NCBI RefSeq assembly: GCF_000208865.1
Contig: NC_018385.1
Coordinates: 2,152,724-2,216,723, forward strand
Direction of reading: 5' to 3'
From: Neospora caninum Liverpool
Taxonomy: Eukaryota; Apicomplexa; Conoidasida; Eucoccidiorida; Sarcocystidae
DNA: 64,000 nt
In this document: positions 10,501 to 23,500 of the stretch, one piece after another
Layout: each line of letters opens with the position of its first letter
Position numbering within the stretch: the first letter of the stretch is position 1
Notes under the pieces: generated by a model
Seen by the model: only the letters and a program-made list of their open reading frames with translations
The model's database searches: none
Told to the model about the DNA's origin: nothing
Translations under genes and position numbers: made by a program

Positions 10501-12402
10501 GGCGTTTCGGCTGCCGTCGAGTTCCGTCAGAGCGCTTCCACGCCCAATGCGAAGTTCCACACGGGGAGCTTCGAATGGAAAGATTGGGGAGCAATGCATG
10601 TCAACGCACACAGAGTGCAGCGAAGCCTGTAACTCCGTTCCTCGGACCTGACCATGCTCCTGACGGGTACGAGGACACCTGCGCGTTGGTGGTACGAATG
10701 AAGAGATTGCGGAACTCTGTGTGAAAACCGACCCACTGGGTCTGCTTGATGTACGGAGACGCAGATCTCGCGACACAGCGGCAACGCTCCGAAACTCTAC
10801 TTTGACGCTTCACAAATAGTCCGGATAGGTACCTGCAAACTGAGGTCGTCGTAGCTCTTGGCGGGGAGCAGCGCCGGAGGCGTCTTGCCTTCCTTGGCCG
10901 ATTGCAGAAGCTCTCCTAGCGGAAGGGCGAACGTTTCCTCGTCGTGATCAACAGTCGACCGATACTTGAGGACGGCTTTCTGAGCAGTACGGCACAAACA
11001 CACGACCAAAAACCAGCCTGATTGGTCGGACAGTTGCTCACCCCAGCCACGCCTCGCGTGGTGGCGAGCCCTGAAGGATTTGCCTGGAGACCCAACGAGG
11101 CGGATTGGCTGAGTGCCTCCTCTGTCGGTGTTCACGGACTTTATCCAGGGCTGTGTATATCTGAGTAAAGTGACCACAACCCGACGCCGCGCTGACAGTT
11201 TACACACAGAAGGGGGCGAGCGCCGTTAAGACGTCTCGCTGTGATCACCTGCGCAGATTCGATCAACACTTGGGGAGTGAATGCCGCGACGGGTCTCATG
11301 AGGGCTTTCAGGAACCAGTTGCCGTCCTCCTCGACGAGAAGGCAGTCTAGGAACCCCTTGGCATCGGGAAACGCGCCGATGACTTGAGAGGTGATGTCCA
11401 TCGTGGCCAAAAGCGCCTCCCAGTGGTCCACTGGCGACGGGAACTTCCCAGGAGCCGGCTTGGCCACTGCCAAGGGATCCTTCGGAATGTAGGCCCGAAC
11501 CTGCAGGACGCGAAGCACAGAAACGTCGAGTTCCGATCCAGAGTTGACCCACCTGACCACCTATGCCCAGGACCGCGGCTTAACCGCGTCGCTCGGCCCT
11601 CTCAGTGCAGATACACCCCGCGATGGAAACGGTCAAGCTCCCGCGCGCGCCGCCGTCGGGGGCACCGGAGGCGGCCAGCCTGGCTGTTCTAGATCCCTCG
11701 TCGAGTGGAAGGTTCTACACAGCATTTCCGACAAACTTACTTCAGTGGAGCATTCTCGAAGATCCAACAAAGTACCACCCGAATAGACGGCGAGAGTCAC
11801 GACCACGAAGCCTGCTCTGCCGGGCAGGGTGAGGAGATCCAAATACAGCGTGGTGTCTTGGAGGCGGATGCCCTTTCCAGCAAGGACTGGGTTCTTGTAG
11901 AACACGCAGTCGATGTATTCCCCTTCGTGGGTGAAGACGAACGCGTGAACATCTGGACAGGAAACGCACAGAAGATCCACGCTCGGGTGCACAAACGCCG
12001 CCCGCGTCCAGCGCTGTGAGCGACCACTGCCGTCGTGGCCCTTTTTTCGTCAGAGAGCTGCGCGCTGTCGAGCGCGCGCGGCAGACACCCCGCGTGTAAC
12101 GCGCTGTGCGAGCACATCCAGCATCGCGGGCGCGTGCCAAAGAAGGAGAACGAATGGGCGTTTGAGGAACCCGTGAACGCGGACGAGCGGACGCATGTCC
12201 CACCCCCACGCGACGGGGAATCTGGCTTCCGAACGCTGCCTTCCTCACCTATATCCAGCTTCTCGGCGGCCGAGGAGCAAACGAAGTCGACCGCCATCCA
12301 TCGAATCGGGGGCTCCGGCTGGCCGCTCGCCTGCTCACGGGGCAGGATGAGCGACGCCCGGGGTTTCCCAAAACTGAACGTGGCTTTCCCCTCATTCTTC
12401 AT
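7540..12402 (-). CDS. TerD-like domain, coiled-coil and Cys-rich protein (nine exons)
   Basis: Exons in transcript order: 12402-12249, 12013-11741, 11500-11249, 10979-10833, 10252-9927, 9639-9315, 8946-8806, 8456-8373 and 8070-7540, giving about 744 residues. Every junction from exon 2 onward is phase-consistent with GT-AG signals. Exons 1-3 (residues about 1-227) resemble the TerD/tellurium-resistance beta-sandwich: a W-rich strand, then DVHAFVF, an acidic turn, CVFYKNP, LYLDLLTLP, FVVVTLAVYSG and a final GNWFLKAL strand, matching TerD's DLDASAF, DFIFYNN, LdaVP, IFVVTIHD and WKFRAVG order. Exons 6-8 encode heptad-like coiled coils. Exon 9 contains a run of about ten cysteines between two basic segments. 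In bacteria TerD proteins bind calcium and act in stress responses; the role here is unknown. Intron 1 is uncertain: the best donor (GTGAGG at 12248) leaves phase 1, while the best acceptor needs phase 0; a weaker donor (GTTCGG) 21 bases downstream would fit. Confidence 0.6.
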
Positions 12403-15400
12403 CGTTCCCGCGGCGGTGTGGATTCCCGAGGAGACTGCGAATGTCCGTGCGGGGGGGGGGAGGCGGAGTCAATCTCTATGGCGGTCGATCGTGGGCAGGA
12501 CCCCGCCGCTCATAAACAGCTGCTGGGGCAAATGCACTCCTCAGTAGGTCGAGGGCCGAAGGGAGGGGGGGGACGCTGGACCGAGACAGATGCTCTAAAG
12601 TTGCTCAGTCGAGCACATATGTCGAGTGGAAGCGGAAAAAGGATAAACGGGGAAACGTGATGAACAGGCTATTGGCGCGCCAAAACAATCTGCCGGTCAG
12701 CTTGACCATCAGAGCCGGGCCTTCGAGCCGAAACGAGACTCCAGAGAAAGATTTCGAGAAGGTGCACTTCGTCGCCTTCTCATTCGCGAGATCCTCTGCA
12801 CTATTTGGATTTCCCCCAGGACCGGAGCTCCAGGTTTAACCCCGCCTCCCCAAAGTTCGTAGGCGTTGTCCCAGGGCGGCGTGAGACGATGACGAGAAGA
12901 GACTGCCGCTCAGCTTGCGCTGGACAGTTTCCCCCGGTGTATTCCGGACAAAGCCTCTACGAAAAAACGAATCCCTTTGGACCTCACAAGTCTGGGATAA
13001 AGCCGAAACGTGAGTACAATCGTGACGGTGTTGGACACGGGCCCCCAGTGGCCAGGCTTGCGTAGGGGTTGAGGAAAAGAGCGGTGTCCTCGTCGTGGAA
13101 ACTGAAGCTCCAGATGAAACTGTCGCTCAGACGTCGCACCGATGATTTGAGATTCATTGGCTAAGCGCTTGGGGCGGTGAGAAGGCCGTCTCCTTACTAG
13201 GTGGTCTGTACGGCATGCCGGCGCCTGCATAAAAGTTCTGGAGCGACGGGCGGTGACACAACGGACAGGAAATGCGCGTAAGAAATCATGGAGCGCGAAA
13301 AAACCGCGGTTATTGACAAAACAGAGTGTTCAGAAAGGGAAAGACCGACGAGAAACCAGACCGGCTTCTTTATTTTTGGAACGGCTTTTACTCAAGTCAT
13401 CACGCGGCCAATGTTTGCGCGGCGAATGCCCTCCCTGCGAGCTGTCGAAGTGACCGCAATATATCCGGTCGGTTTTTGCTGCAAATGGGAACAGATCACG
13501 GAGAAAATATATAAAAATGCGGATGTTGAGTGTTAGGAGAGGGTAGGAAGTGCGGCGACATTTTCCACAACCTTGAACTGGTCGGGCGGTTTTTCAGCCC
13601 CAGCGAATCGGTAGCGCGAAAGCGGGCGCCGCTCCTGCACAAGACAGGAAATAAGCGGTGACCTTTGTCCACAAAATCTTTCCAAAGAGAAGCTGAGTCA
13701 TTTCTCTGTTTTGATGCGCTGTCTCAGGAGCATCTATCCAAGCGCTACCGAATGCGGTTGTCTGCTAAGGCAATACCGTTTCGAGTCTCGAACAGTCCAG
13801 CGACATCGGTCAGCGGCTCCGAGATAGCCGTCCAGTGGTCTCTGGATGGGGAGCAGACTGCTGAGGGTTGCCGCGAAACGTTCCTTGAGGCCTCAGGGCT
13901 TGTCCACCTGCTTCATTTACACGCTTTCGCATCCGTGTGAAACAACAGTTCTCCGTAGAAAAGGAGCAAGGCCGGACAGTTCCCTCGGAATTCCGCAACA
14001 CATCGCTTCGTGGTGTTTTCTCGGGGCCCCGGTCGACTTCGGGCCGGGCTGGCGGGTATGTCGTAACCGTTCGAAACACTCTGAGGGCCGCGTTTTCGGT
14101 TTTTCTGGACAGTCGTGACCCCGTCGTTATCTTTAAAAGCAACAGAGGGTGAACTCTGTCTGGTTCAAGCGGCGGGGAGACTCCCTGCTCACTTTGCAAG
14201 CACGCGCAGTCGAGGAAACACCCTAGGAGGGTTCTCAGGCTGCGCTCAACTGCTGTGTCGGTTGGCCGTCTTCACCCTCAAGAGCGAATAGTGAAAGAGC
14301 GGGGTATTGGACGGCGTTGGTTCGCGTCACTGTCCGGTTACGCCCAAGTGTTCACGCTGCCACAGATGACAATGGAGCTGCGTCTTCACTGTCCAGGCTC
14401 TATCATGGAACAGCAGTGTACGGGAGAAAAGGCTTAAGGCTCCTTACCTGGCGTTCTGGCCAGCTTCCACAACATGAGGTCAGCCTTGCTATTGTCTGCC
14501 GAATCGGTTTCGTTCCCGCCTTCCTCGTCCGTTTTTTGCGCCCCGATTAACTATATAGACATAAAACTTTCTCTGTCCCGGAATGGCCGGTCTCCTAGAT
14601 CGCCCCTTCCCGGCGAAGGGAGCCTTACCCACCGAGGACATAAATTGAGCAAATACACAGAAATGCGTGTTGTGTATAAGTGCACAGGCCGTATCTCCAA
14701 ATATTGCGTATGCACGCGCACGTGCAGACACAGGAAAACATCCAGGGTGTCACAGCGGGCTTTTAAAGCGGAACGTGGCAAATTCGCTGTGACGCCGCAG
14801 AGTATTTCTAAAACAGAAAACCGGAGACGTGCCTGTGCCGATAAGAAGCCGCCTACATTCACCGTTTCATCGCCACATCTCTGTTACCGTGCAATTTTTG
14901 CCGCTGCGTCTGCCAACAGGCTACCATGTAGTCTAGAACCCTGTGAGAGACGCATAAAGGCTCAACAACACGGCACTTGTTCACTCACCACCGAGGGAGC
15001 CCGTCTAGCAGGATTCCTCGCTTCTGTTTCTTCCAAAATACTGGTCTGCCTGCATGCATTCGCACCTGACCCGTCATGACCTTCGTCACCAGATGAGTTG
15101 TGTCGGCAACCCTCGTGCAGATAACCACTCAATAGCAGCTCTACCTGGACCTCTGAGTCGACCAGCTACCCTTCAGCTGCGCTGCCCCCCAAAAGCTGTT
15201 TTCCGGAACGAGCCTGCAGCCGAGTCGCACGTTGCAAGACACCCCCGTCTTTCCCGAGGCAGCAATTCCCTGTCGAAATGAAGTCTTTCTGTTCTTTGCG
15301 TCAGGTGAATGCGTCTGCCAGTGGCTGTTAGTCCTGCGGTCAGCAACCCCGTTGTCAACCTAGCCCGCTGAGATGAAACAGTTCAGACGCTGCGTCAAAT

Positions 15401-17106
15401 GTCCTCGGGCGCGACATTCTGCTGGCAACTCTGTTGTGTGTCCCCCTGCAACCAGTCTGTATGTTCACAACGAAATACCACCCAAGTTGGTCCACGCGAC
15501 CTGACAGCCGATCCAGGGGAAACGGATGGCTAGTTTCCCGATAAATTTGCGCCCCCCCAGTTACCTTTCTCTACCACCGTGGGAAGCGATACCCGGTCAC
15601 GAGACCCACGAGACAGCAAGCGTCACAGGATGAAGTCACCAGACCACACGCTTCGTAGGGCTGAAGCAGTTAACAATCCCGGTGCATGTTAATGCTTTCA
15701 CTTGGCCGCAAAAGATCGCTGTGAGCGGCACATTCTATGGTCCCTGTTGCGCCGCTAGTGACTGGAGGCCCCGCCTTTGCCAAGACCAAGTGCCCATACA
15801 GAGACGTCCACTAAACTCAGGAATGTGCGACTGCGTGACGCGACGGTGGGGTTCCTGCATCTCTCGAGCGCTCTCCTCCCGCGAATACCACCGCGGTGTA
15901 CAGTGTTGGCCGAAACACCCGAAGGTCCGACCTAGACCACAGACAGTAGCAACCCTGGCTGGCCTCCGAACAGAGCTCGCGAGGACGGAGTACCGACAGC
16001 CCCTTCGACGAACCCAAACTTGGGAGACGTGGTTTGTGTTGCAGGGGAGAACCCGCTTACAGCAGGGGAAGCCGCGTTTCTCGTAGGCCGGGCCCCCGGA
16101 CAAGAAAAAAATGTTCTCTCAAGAACGGAAGCTACACATACACTGCGCCGGCTCCTCACGCACAACTGCGGTGTGGGCGCCGCTACTATCTCTGTCCTTC
16201 CGTTTTTCGGAACGGCGACTTCACGGGAGACAACGCTTCCTCCGTGCAACTGAATTCTCCTCTGAGGCTGAGAGAAAGCTGTGTTCGCAGCAGGACCAAC
16301 CCAACTCGAGGCCCGCTTGCGCAAAGGCGACGCGCGAGCATGCAGGGAGACTGTGCATCTTGGCGAGACTTTCCTCCTTTTTGCAAAAGGAACCCTTCCT
16401 GTCCTCAGTCTGGAAAGACTCACGAATTCTCCCCCCCCGTCTTTTTTCGTTAGAGGAGAGCGGTCGTTTTATTTCGCCGCAAACAATGCGAACTGCTGGA
16501 TCTCTCTGTGTTTCCGCCGTCCGGACACTCCTGCGCAGGCGTTCGTCCACCCCTGCTGGGGCTCGGGCTTTTCCAACCGTTGAAGCATTTTGCCCCCCCT
16601 CTTCTTTCTCGTCTTTCATCCAGCTGCTCCTTGAATCGGCGATTTCTGTCTTCAGCCAAGATTCCGGGCTTTTTCCGCGGATCGAGGCGCCCGGTGTCTC
16701 GTCTCTCTGCCCTCCACCGCCTGGACACACCTTTTTGTCGAACTTTTCAACGCAATCCTTTTTTTGTTTTGAACCGCATGCGACTCTCGAGCGCAAGGCA
16801 ACTTCTTCGCTCCTCCGCCGAGAACAATATCTGCGTAAACCGGTGCGTGGAGGTGCGCCCGCAAATCCTGCCACGTTCTTCGGCTGTACGGACGGCCCGT
16901 TTTCACGCTTTGCGCCTCTCCTATCGCGGAACGAAAACCCGTGGCACACTTTTGGTCGTGCCCAAGGAATCACTCGTTTCCTTTGCCTCCCAGCAAACAT
17001 CTGAACGTCCGTCGAACAATGAAAGAATGACATCGGCGCTCCAGTCGCCTGATCGGCTTCGGCGCTCTCCCCCCTTTCAGCCTCTCGTTCTCCCCCTCTC
17101 TTCACC
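12403..17106. other. Intergenic between divergent TerD-like gene and TAF6
   Basis: This 4.7 kb region separates two divergent starts. I found no exon with convincing composition or motifs; open frames are short, mutually overlapping on both strands and Arg/Ser-rich. The last kilobase before 17107 is pyrimidine-rich and probably is TAF6 leader. A small gene or non-coding RNA cannot be excluded. Confidence 0.4.
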
Positions 17107-20100
17107 ATGCAGCCTCCCACGTTCCCGGTGTCTAGCGACTCTGTTCCGCCCTCCGCAGCTCTCTCGCCGCACCCCTCCCCTGAAGCCCAAAGAGAGCAAC
17201 CTAACAGCGACTTCGTGCAAAGGCCTGCCTCGCTTGGTGTCTCTTCCTCTTTGTCTTCCGCTCTCTCTGCCGTCTCTTCTTCTCAGCCTGCCTTCGCGCC
17301 AAACGCGATGACAGTCTCTGCGAACCGCCCAACGTCCTCTGGACAGGGGAGTGACGGACCGCCTGTCTCTTCGACGTTTCTCCCGCAGTCGCGGCCAGAT
17401 GTTTTGCCTTCTAGCCTCGACGTGCCGCTCTTCTCTTCTCTCCCCACGTCGTCTCTCATGACTTCGCACGTGCTGAGCATCGCGCGAACGCACGGCTACT
17501 GCAGTGCCTCGCGAGGCGAAGGCGCCCCAGAGAAGAATTTTGGAGAGCGAGGCAGAGATCGAGGAGACAAACTGGAGAATCTTCTCGCTCTCCAGGAAAC
17601 TCTCGTCTCGCCTGCGGCCGCCAGAGTCATTGGGTCCATGGTGCAGTTTCGCCTGGTCCAGGTGAGAGGAAACACGCCGGACCGTTCGAAAAGGAAACTC
17701 CGTTACGGAAAGCATCTAGCACGGAGACAGCTTGGGAGGCAGTTCCACCTCGCGTCGAGGAGAGCGCGGAGGCGCTTCGCAGTGAAGGAAAGAGAGGCTG
17801 TGTGATGGAGAGTGCGTTTGTTCCTGCACGTCCCTTCTTCAGTTCCCCACGCGGGAAGGCGCCCGCAGCTGAGGCTTTCCGTAGATGGGGCAGAAACTGG
17901 AGACGATGCCCGTCTCTGTTGCCGTGTTTTTTCGGGCCGCTTGTTTTCTCCTTCGCTTTGCCTGGCCCTCCTCTGTGTGTTCTCACTGCGTTCCGTTTGC
18001 TCCTTCCTCCTCGTCTTGTTCGCGGCCTTAGCTGTCTGCTGCCTAGAGTCCCGTTTTTGTGCTGGTGTCGGCCTTCGCCTTCTCTCGGGGCTGTACGCCG
18101 CCGCTGCCCTTCACAGGTTTTTCGTAGCTGAGTTGCGTGTTCTCGTGCTCTCGCGGCTGCATGCAGCTGATCAAAACGGCGAAGAAACTGATGGAGCACA
18201 GCGCCCGCGTCGCCCAGGAAGGCGTCCTAACAGTCGGCGATGTCCACGAAGCGATGAACATGCTGAAGATACCCGTAGGTCCTCAAGTGAAATACACACA
18301 CGCGTGTGGAGACACAGCCGGATCGCCAAATAACGATCGAAGACAGAGGCGGAAGAGAGCAGCAAAAAGCAGAGAAGGGAGAGGAAAGTGACAGAAAGCA
18401 GAGAAGGGAGAGGAAAGTGACAGAAAGCAGAGAAGGGAGAGGAAAGTGACAGAAAGCAGAGAAGGGAGAGGAAAGTGACAGGAAGCAGAGAAGGGAGAGG
18501 AAAGTGACAGGAAGCAAAGAAGGGAGAGGAAAGTGACAGAAAGCAGAGAAGGGAGAGGAAAGTGACAGAAAGCAGAGAAGGGGGAGGAAAGTGACGGAAA
18601 GCAGAGAAGGGAGAGGGGTGGGTGTGTAGAAAGGGCGTCGACGGTATGCCCTGAGTCTGTGGCTGCGGTGTTTTTGAACCGTTTCGAGCGAGAACGTGGA
18701 AAGAGAAACGACGGAGGGAGACGAACGGTTGTGGTGTTGTCAGAGAAGACACACGCATTGCTTGCATACACACACACACACACATCCCAGCAGAAATGGA
18801 GAGGCCTGTTCTCGCCTTTGCGATCCGCCGTTGGATCGACACGCACATTCGCTCCGCGTCTTCCTGCGGTTGCCTTCAGCCGCTCCTCTCCTACAGTGGC
18901 CCAAGCACGTTTCGCTTCGTGGTGGCTCCACGAGCTGCAGGTGCGCAGGAAGGATTTCAACTTGTTCGCCGCGAAACGCTTCGTCCTTTTGAGGGACCGA
19001 GCGCTCTCTCTCTGGCGTCTCCGTCTTCTTCGGGGGCCCGGAGCAAGTCGCTCGACTCGACTCTCTTTTCTGCCGCAGCGAGCGCGGTCACCGTGGAGGG
19101 GCTGTCGTCTTCCGTTTCGAGGAACAGCGGGAAGGAGAAAAAGCCGCTGACGCTCGCTCCCGGGTCGAGCGCCTGTGCGTCTTCGCGCCTGATCGATTTG
19201 ATATACGCGGACTTGAAGCTGCCGGCACCGCGCGAGGAGGCGATTGGAATTCACTGGATGGCCGTCGCAGGCAGCGTGCCCGCGATCCCCCAGAACGTCT
19301 TGGCATGCAGGGAGCGGCGGGAGAAGAAGACTGAGGACGAGGGGAGCCCGCGGAGTCGGAAGTGGGCGCTGAGCTTGCAGATCTACGAGGGCGAGCGGCG
19401 GAAACGGCGGCGAGGCGAGAGCGAGAAGAGGCGCGACCGCAGCCAGGAGCCGGAGGAGGACGCGAAGGAGAAGAGACGAAAACGAAGAGAGTCAAGCAAA
19501 CGCGTCACATTTTTTCGCGAAGACGCTGACGACTCCTCAGGCCAAAGTTCCGAAGACGACAGTGAAGACAGAGACGAAAAAGACAGACTGCCTTCGGCCT
19601 GGCCTCTGAGCCTTGAAAGGATCCTCGTCGCTCCCCGGCTTTGCCACGCCCTCGGGAAGGTATGCAGGACAGGGGAAAACAATTAGGATGATTGACCCTG
19701 GCCGGTGTATCGGTCTCCAGACGTTCCCGGGAGAGCTCGTCGCAGCTCCTCCAGGTGACTAGGAGCGGGAGACGTCTCTCTCACGGTGCCAAGGATCCCG
19801 TGCTACGCGAGGCGGGTTTCGGGCCAGCCGCCAGTCTGCCGAAAAGCGCACGCACCTGAGCGGCCAAATGCCAATCAAACGTGTGGATTTTAGGTTTTCC
19901 ATGAAATCTGTCTGGAAGCAGAGGCCGACGCGGCCGGTGGAAGGCTGGAGACGCATGCACCCTTCAGGGGACTCCTTTCTTTATCTGTCTATTCCTGTCT
20001 CCATGTGTGCTTCTATGGATCTACCTACCTATCCACATGCATTTCTTCGTCTGTGTTTCTCCGATTCGTATGTACACGTTTGTCTCCACGGCTGCCTTTG

Positions 20101-20527
20101 GGGATTTCGCCTGTTGCTCGTCCTTGCTTTTCTGAACGAAGAAAAGTCTGCGTTCTGTGCTGCGATTTTGCAGGAACATCAGCAGTTCCTTCAAGCCGTA
20201 CGCGAGACCCTCCAGGCAGCGATGGAAGAAAAACACGGTGTCGACTACGAGCGAAACTTCCGGAAAAGTGCGCCCCACGTGGAACCTCGGTGCCCAGTTG
20301 CTCCCTTAGAAATTTGCACTTTTCCTCACTACATGACTGCTCTGTCTCAATCCGTGTGCATGCGCGTCTGTTTAGGGATCCACACAGTTCTAAAATGATT
20401 CACTCTGTACCTGTATATGCAACCGTGCGTCTCTCAATCTACTGTACATCTATCTATGTATACGTTCACACCTACAGTTCGCTGTGGTGTCGACATCTCT
20501 ATGGAGCTCCGCAAATCTGTAGCTACA

Positions 20528-20562
<35 letters not shown>

Positions 20563-23500
20563 TCGATTCGGTATCGCGTTGTATGTAAGCCTGAGTGTCT
20601 CGCGAGGTCCAGGTTCATTTTCCGTCCATGAAACATGTGTTTGTGTCTCTGGATCTCGATCGCGGACGAAGTCTGTGCACCTCTTGCACATGTTGATGTG
20701 TCTGAAAACAAATCCTTTTTTTCGCAGTGCTGAAAATCGTCAGTTCCATCCCAGGGCTCGAGCAACTCCTTCCCTGCTTGGCGCGTTTCTTTGCTGTCGA
20801 GGTATTCGCCTTATAGTCTGGCAGTTGCATATGCAGCTTGCATATAGCTCCGAAAACGTGTCGCGGTGGATGGTCTTCGAAGAAAGGGACAATTGGGCAC
20901 ACGTTCTGCCTTCACATCCACCTCCTAGAGTTCCATGGGCATCAGACAGGCGCGTCTCTGTGGCCCTTCGGGTCTACGAAAAGGGAAATAAGCATCTGTA
21001 AATCTCTATTTTTCTACATTAGACGTATCGACCTATTCAGTCACCTTTCCATGTAAATATATATATATATATATATGTATCTTCGTATTCACATGTATAT
21101 GCCAATTGAGTATACGGCGTATGAATATGTGTGTGTAACTGCGATATGGCATATACTTATGCATAAGTGGGAAACTTGTGCTCTGAAACGTGATCTCGCA
21201 TTTGACAGGGCGTCTTTGTGTTTGTCAGCAGTCACCTGGAAGGTGTTTTGAGGCCGTGTGTTGGCGTGCATGCAAACGTGTTGAAGATAAATCCTGTGTG
21301 TTTGTTTGCATGCGTTCTGTCCTTCGCTGCGCGGTTTGTGTGCTCAGCTTGGGGGATGTCTTCACTTGCCCCATCGCGCGACTCTCCTCCTTCGCCTTGC
21401 CGAGGCGATCCTCGCGAACCCTCATCTCCCCCTCCACAGTCACGTAAGAGAAAACGTCCGATAAAACATGACTGCATAGCACCAAGCTCAAATATTTGCA
21501 CATGTACATATCTGGAGGATTGTGTCCAACCGCAATCGAGGGAAAACTTGGTAGTTTTAGCAATTTGACGTGTTTGCTAGGGTGGAAAAGGGGCCTGAGA
21601 GGAGTCTCGCCCTTTGTTTAGATGAACCGACGAGCGCCTGGCGACAGTTGGGGTCCCCTGCGCAAAGACGAGAAACGAAGCCGCATGAAAAGGAGCTTGC
21701 GTTCATCAGTCCGCGGCGGGTGGGATCTCGTTCGTGGTCGCCGATGCACGTGCCAATGTCGGCTTCACCCAAGATACGGAAGCCAAAAGAGAAAAAGTCA
21801 CCTGGATCCTGTTCGTTCTCGACTTGTCTTCTTCTCTCTGGGGTTCTTCACATTCTCCCTCTCTGTTGTTCTGCTCCCTCGTGTTTCTCTCCTTTTTCTT
21901 CCTCTTTCTTCCGCTTTTGTCTCCGTTGTCGTTTCTTCGTTTCTCCCCTCTCTGTCTCTCCTTCCCTTTCTGTCTCTCCTTCCCTTTCTGTCTCTCCTTC
22001 CCTCTCTTGCTTCGTCGGTCTTCGTCTCCGCTCGATCCTGCTTCATGTCTTTCCTCCTTCTCTCTGTGCAGGTTCACCAGTTTCTTTTGCCTCTCATGGA
22101 GTGTCTTTTGCGACCACTGCCGCTCGCGGCTTCGTCGTCTTCGCCGGCGCGCGTCCCCGCGGAGCCTGTCGCCAGCGCCTTGCTGCCGTTCACGCCTCAA
22201 CAGCTCGAACTGCGCCGGCAGGCTGCCCACTTGCTCGGCGCGTTTCTCTGTCGCGCTCGCGCGCACCGAGAACAAATGGAGAGCGTTGAAACGGCCGTTC
22301 TTCTCCAACTCAAACGCCACCTGCTTCACCCCCAGAGCAGCCTCGAAACTGTCCTCGGAGCCGTCTGGGGCATCCTGGCCCTGGGAAGACCCGCCGTGCT
22401 CCTCCTCCTCCTTCCCGTCCTCCCCCTCCTCCTCCACGCCCTCGAACGCGTGCGCAGTCTAGGCGAACTGCAAATCGCCGCTGTAAGAATCGGAATCCAG
22501 ATGCGAGAGGCTTTCCCTTTTCCAACTCTCGCCCGCGTGTCGCCACGCGCAGAGGTGCTACGCGACACGGCGGGCAGAGAGCCCAACTCCATATATATAT
22601 ATATATATATATATATTAGCTGTATAGGTATATATATATATATATCAGTGACGTGCATGCCTGATTTTCTTTTGAATCTGCGTGAAGCTCTTTCCGTTCA
22701 CGAGCGTCCAGGTGGCGCGTGGTCTCTGGTCTCGTTTGAGAGCGCCTTCTGCTTCGTTCGTGCGGCAGCTTTTCTTCACTGTTTTCGGGCTGCGCTCTGT
22801 GGCCTTTGTCGCTTTGCATCGTGGCTTCCAATCTGGGTGTTTTCGGCCTACAGTCGTCTGCGGGTCTCCGGATGAAGACGCGGACCTCCGCGGCTGCGCA
22901 GCGCGAAGAAGACTCGGCACCGTTCAGAGCCTCAGAAGAGCCCGAGGGCGAGGACCGGTCCGGAGTCTTCGTCGGGTCTTGCGCCGTGAAAAACCAAGAC
23001 GCCGCCCTGTTGCATCAGCACAAGAGCCTCGCTGCGTTGCGCTTGCTTCTCGTCGACCAACTCCTTCAAACGCTTTTGGTGAGACATGGGTTTCGCGTTC
23101 TCGCGCGCTTGGCAGAAAAGTTAAGACCTCTCGCACAGAGACGCCTGCGACTTTGAAACGCGCGACTTAAAATGGAAACGGAGAAATGGGCAAGCCTCGA
23201 CGGCTTCGGCGACACGCGTTCCAGGCGGAAAACACGCTTGTGGTTTTTTTTCGCGAGCTCAAATCGGGCATGTCTGTGTCGGCGGAGAGCGCCGTTCACC
23301 TTGTAGAGCGGCGCCGATGCCGCTCTTTCACCACTCAGTTGGAAGAGTTTGTGGCTACGGACTACAATGACGGGGGCCGACGTCCCTCTGATTCCTTCTA
23401 AAGATAAGGGGAGGTAGAGCAGGATGGCATCTCTGCATGACTCGAAGGTCAGCGGCTCAAATCCGCAACTGTCCAATGCCTCAGAGGAGCGATGTCTTGT

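Noticed and set aside
16111..17120. Overlapping 297- and 299-residue frames on opposite strands
   Set aside because: They are mutually antisense with no motif. The region immediately precedes the TAF6 start and is pyrimidine-rich, so it is best read as leader sequence.
18171..19254. Minus-strand frames of 225 and 323 residues with repeated FHFPLPSLL-type units
   Set aside because: They are translations of the 29-bp intronic minisatellite and the antisense of TAF6 exon 3; the periodicity comes from the DNA repeat and there is no start or splice support.
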